Shown here: piece after piece, positions 63,660 through 64,000 of the stretch
Layout of the letters: each line of letters begins with the position of its first letter
Numbering within the stretch: the first letter of the stretch is position 1
Assembly: GCA_030538115.1 (NCBI GenBank)
Contig: JAUNUP010000002.1
Location: 124,001-188,000, forward strand
Length of the DNA stretch: 64,000 bases
Direction: 5' to 3'
Source of the DNA: Dermatophilus congolensis
GTDB lineage: Bacteria; Actinomycetota; Actinomycetes; Actinomycetales; Dermatophilaceae
Position numbers and translations under genes: made by a program
The notes under the pieces: generated by a model
Told to the model about the DNA's origin: nothing
Seen by the model: only the letters and a program-made list of their open reading frames with translations
The model's database searches: none

Positions 63660-64000
63660 ATGACGATCGCGACGGACTCGATGGGCGGCTACGAGGTCGT
63701 CGGCTATGAGTACGTCGATGGTGTGCGCCGCGAGGTGACGTACAGCGAAGACGAGGCCGATTCGTTCGGTTACGACCGTCCTGTCGATGACGAGTCGCCC
63801 ATTGCCCCCTTACCTGCCGTTCCGTCGGTTCGCCTGCTCAACTCACGTACCGGTGCTGACGGCGCGGCCGCGGCGCGGCGCGCACGGCTGGCCGGGGCGA
63901 AGTCCGAACCGCCCCGCGAACGGCTGGTCGGTACCGACTTCGACGAGCACCAGGCCGAGGTCGTCGCCAAAGTCCGTGAGGTCGCCGGCGTGCTGAACAG
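63660..64000 (+). CDS. Unidentified protein, N-terminal part (cut by right edge)
   Basis: An open frame of 113 codons from ATG 63660 to the edge of the window. The product starts MTIATDSMGGYEVVGYEYVD and is highly acidic at first (SEDEADSF, RPVDDESP). It turns Ala/Arg-rich (GADGAAAARRARLAGAKSEP) and ends FDEHQAEVVAKVREVAGVLN, the likely beginning of a helical domain. I do not recognise a family. Third-position GC is high and the frame is the only one open throughout, which supports a real gene. A DUF222/HNH-type protein is conceivable but not shown. Confidence 0.6.
   Translation, partial: MTIATDSMGGYEVVGYEYVDGVRREVTYSEDEADSFGYDRPVDDESPIAPLPAVPSVRLLNSRTGADGAAAARRARLAGAKSEPPRERLVGTDFDEHQAEVVAKVREVAGVLN

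Overview
The window is very GC-rich, densely packed chromosomal DNA from an actinobacterium. The blocks rimP-nusA-ylxR-infB-rbfA-truB-ribF and dxr-rseP-ispG-GNAT-proS, Tat lipoproteins, GTG starts and frequent leaderless-looking promoters all point to an actinobacterium, most likely of the order Micrococcales. I cannot name the genus. I see no rRNA, tRNA, insertion sequence, phage gene or CRISPR array. No stretch longer than about 270 bases lacks a gene.

Region 1 (1-18.6 kb) is a catabolic island for hydroxyproline and proline compounds. A minus-strand operon (5403 down to the left edge) encodes a DapA-type deaminase, a semialdehyde dehydrogenase, a three-part D-hydroxyproline dehydrogenase-like flavoenzyme and the start of a proline-racemase/hydroxyproline-epimerase family gene. 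Divergent from it are an Old Yellow Enzyme family N-methylproline demethylase-like gene and a sodium:amino-acid symporter. A second minus-strand operon (17436 to 9193) encodes a complete oligopeptide ABC importer, an Xaa-Pro aminopeptidase and a second racemase-family enzyme. The same 16-base element (TATGTAAYATKKCACW in one orientation) lies upstream of all these transcription units. The genes therefore look like one regulon: import Hyp/Pro peptides, cleave them, epimerise and oxidise hydroxyproline, and feed 2-oxoglutarate into the TCA cycle. An ornithine cyclodeaminase/pyrroline-2-carboxylate reductase family gene flanks it.

Region 2 (18.6-31.8 kb) holds an acyl-CoA ligase and then the translation block ribF, an ASCH-domain gene, truB, rbfA, infB, ylxR, nusA and rimP. 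A secreted HExxH metallopeptidase gene with its own terminator sits between infB and rbfA. A Tat-dependent DUF4439-like lipoprotein is divergent from rimP.

Region 3 (32-41 kb) holds a PCuAC-like lipoprotein without copper ligands, thiol peroxidase, a YyaL-type protein, an acyltransferase, a double VOC protein, an aldo/keto reductase, proS, a GNAT enzyme and a TauE/SafE permease. Region 4 (41-50.5 kb) has glgP, ispG, a DHA2-type MFS exporter, rseP and dxr. Region 5 (50.5-64 kb) has a 56-residue small protein, a PadR/HAAS pair, a methyltransferase, a potDABC-like polyamine importer, a D-lactate dehydrogenase-like flavoprotein behind an LldR/PdhR-type palindrome, a TetR gene with a divergent ABC-2 exporter, and an unidentified gene cut by the right edge.

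Many genes that begin a transcription unit have a -10-like hexamer (mostly TANNNT) ending 6-7 bases before the start codon and no Shine-Dalgarno. Genes inside operons have clear SD sequences or ATGA/GTGA overlaps. I used this contrast to choose several starts.
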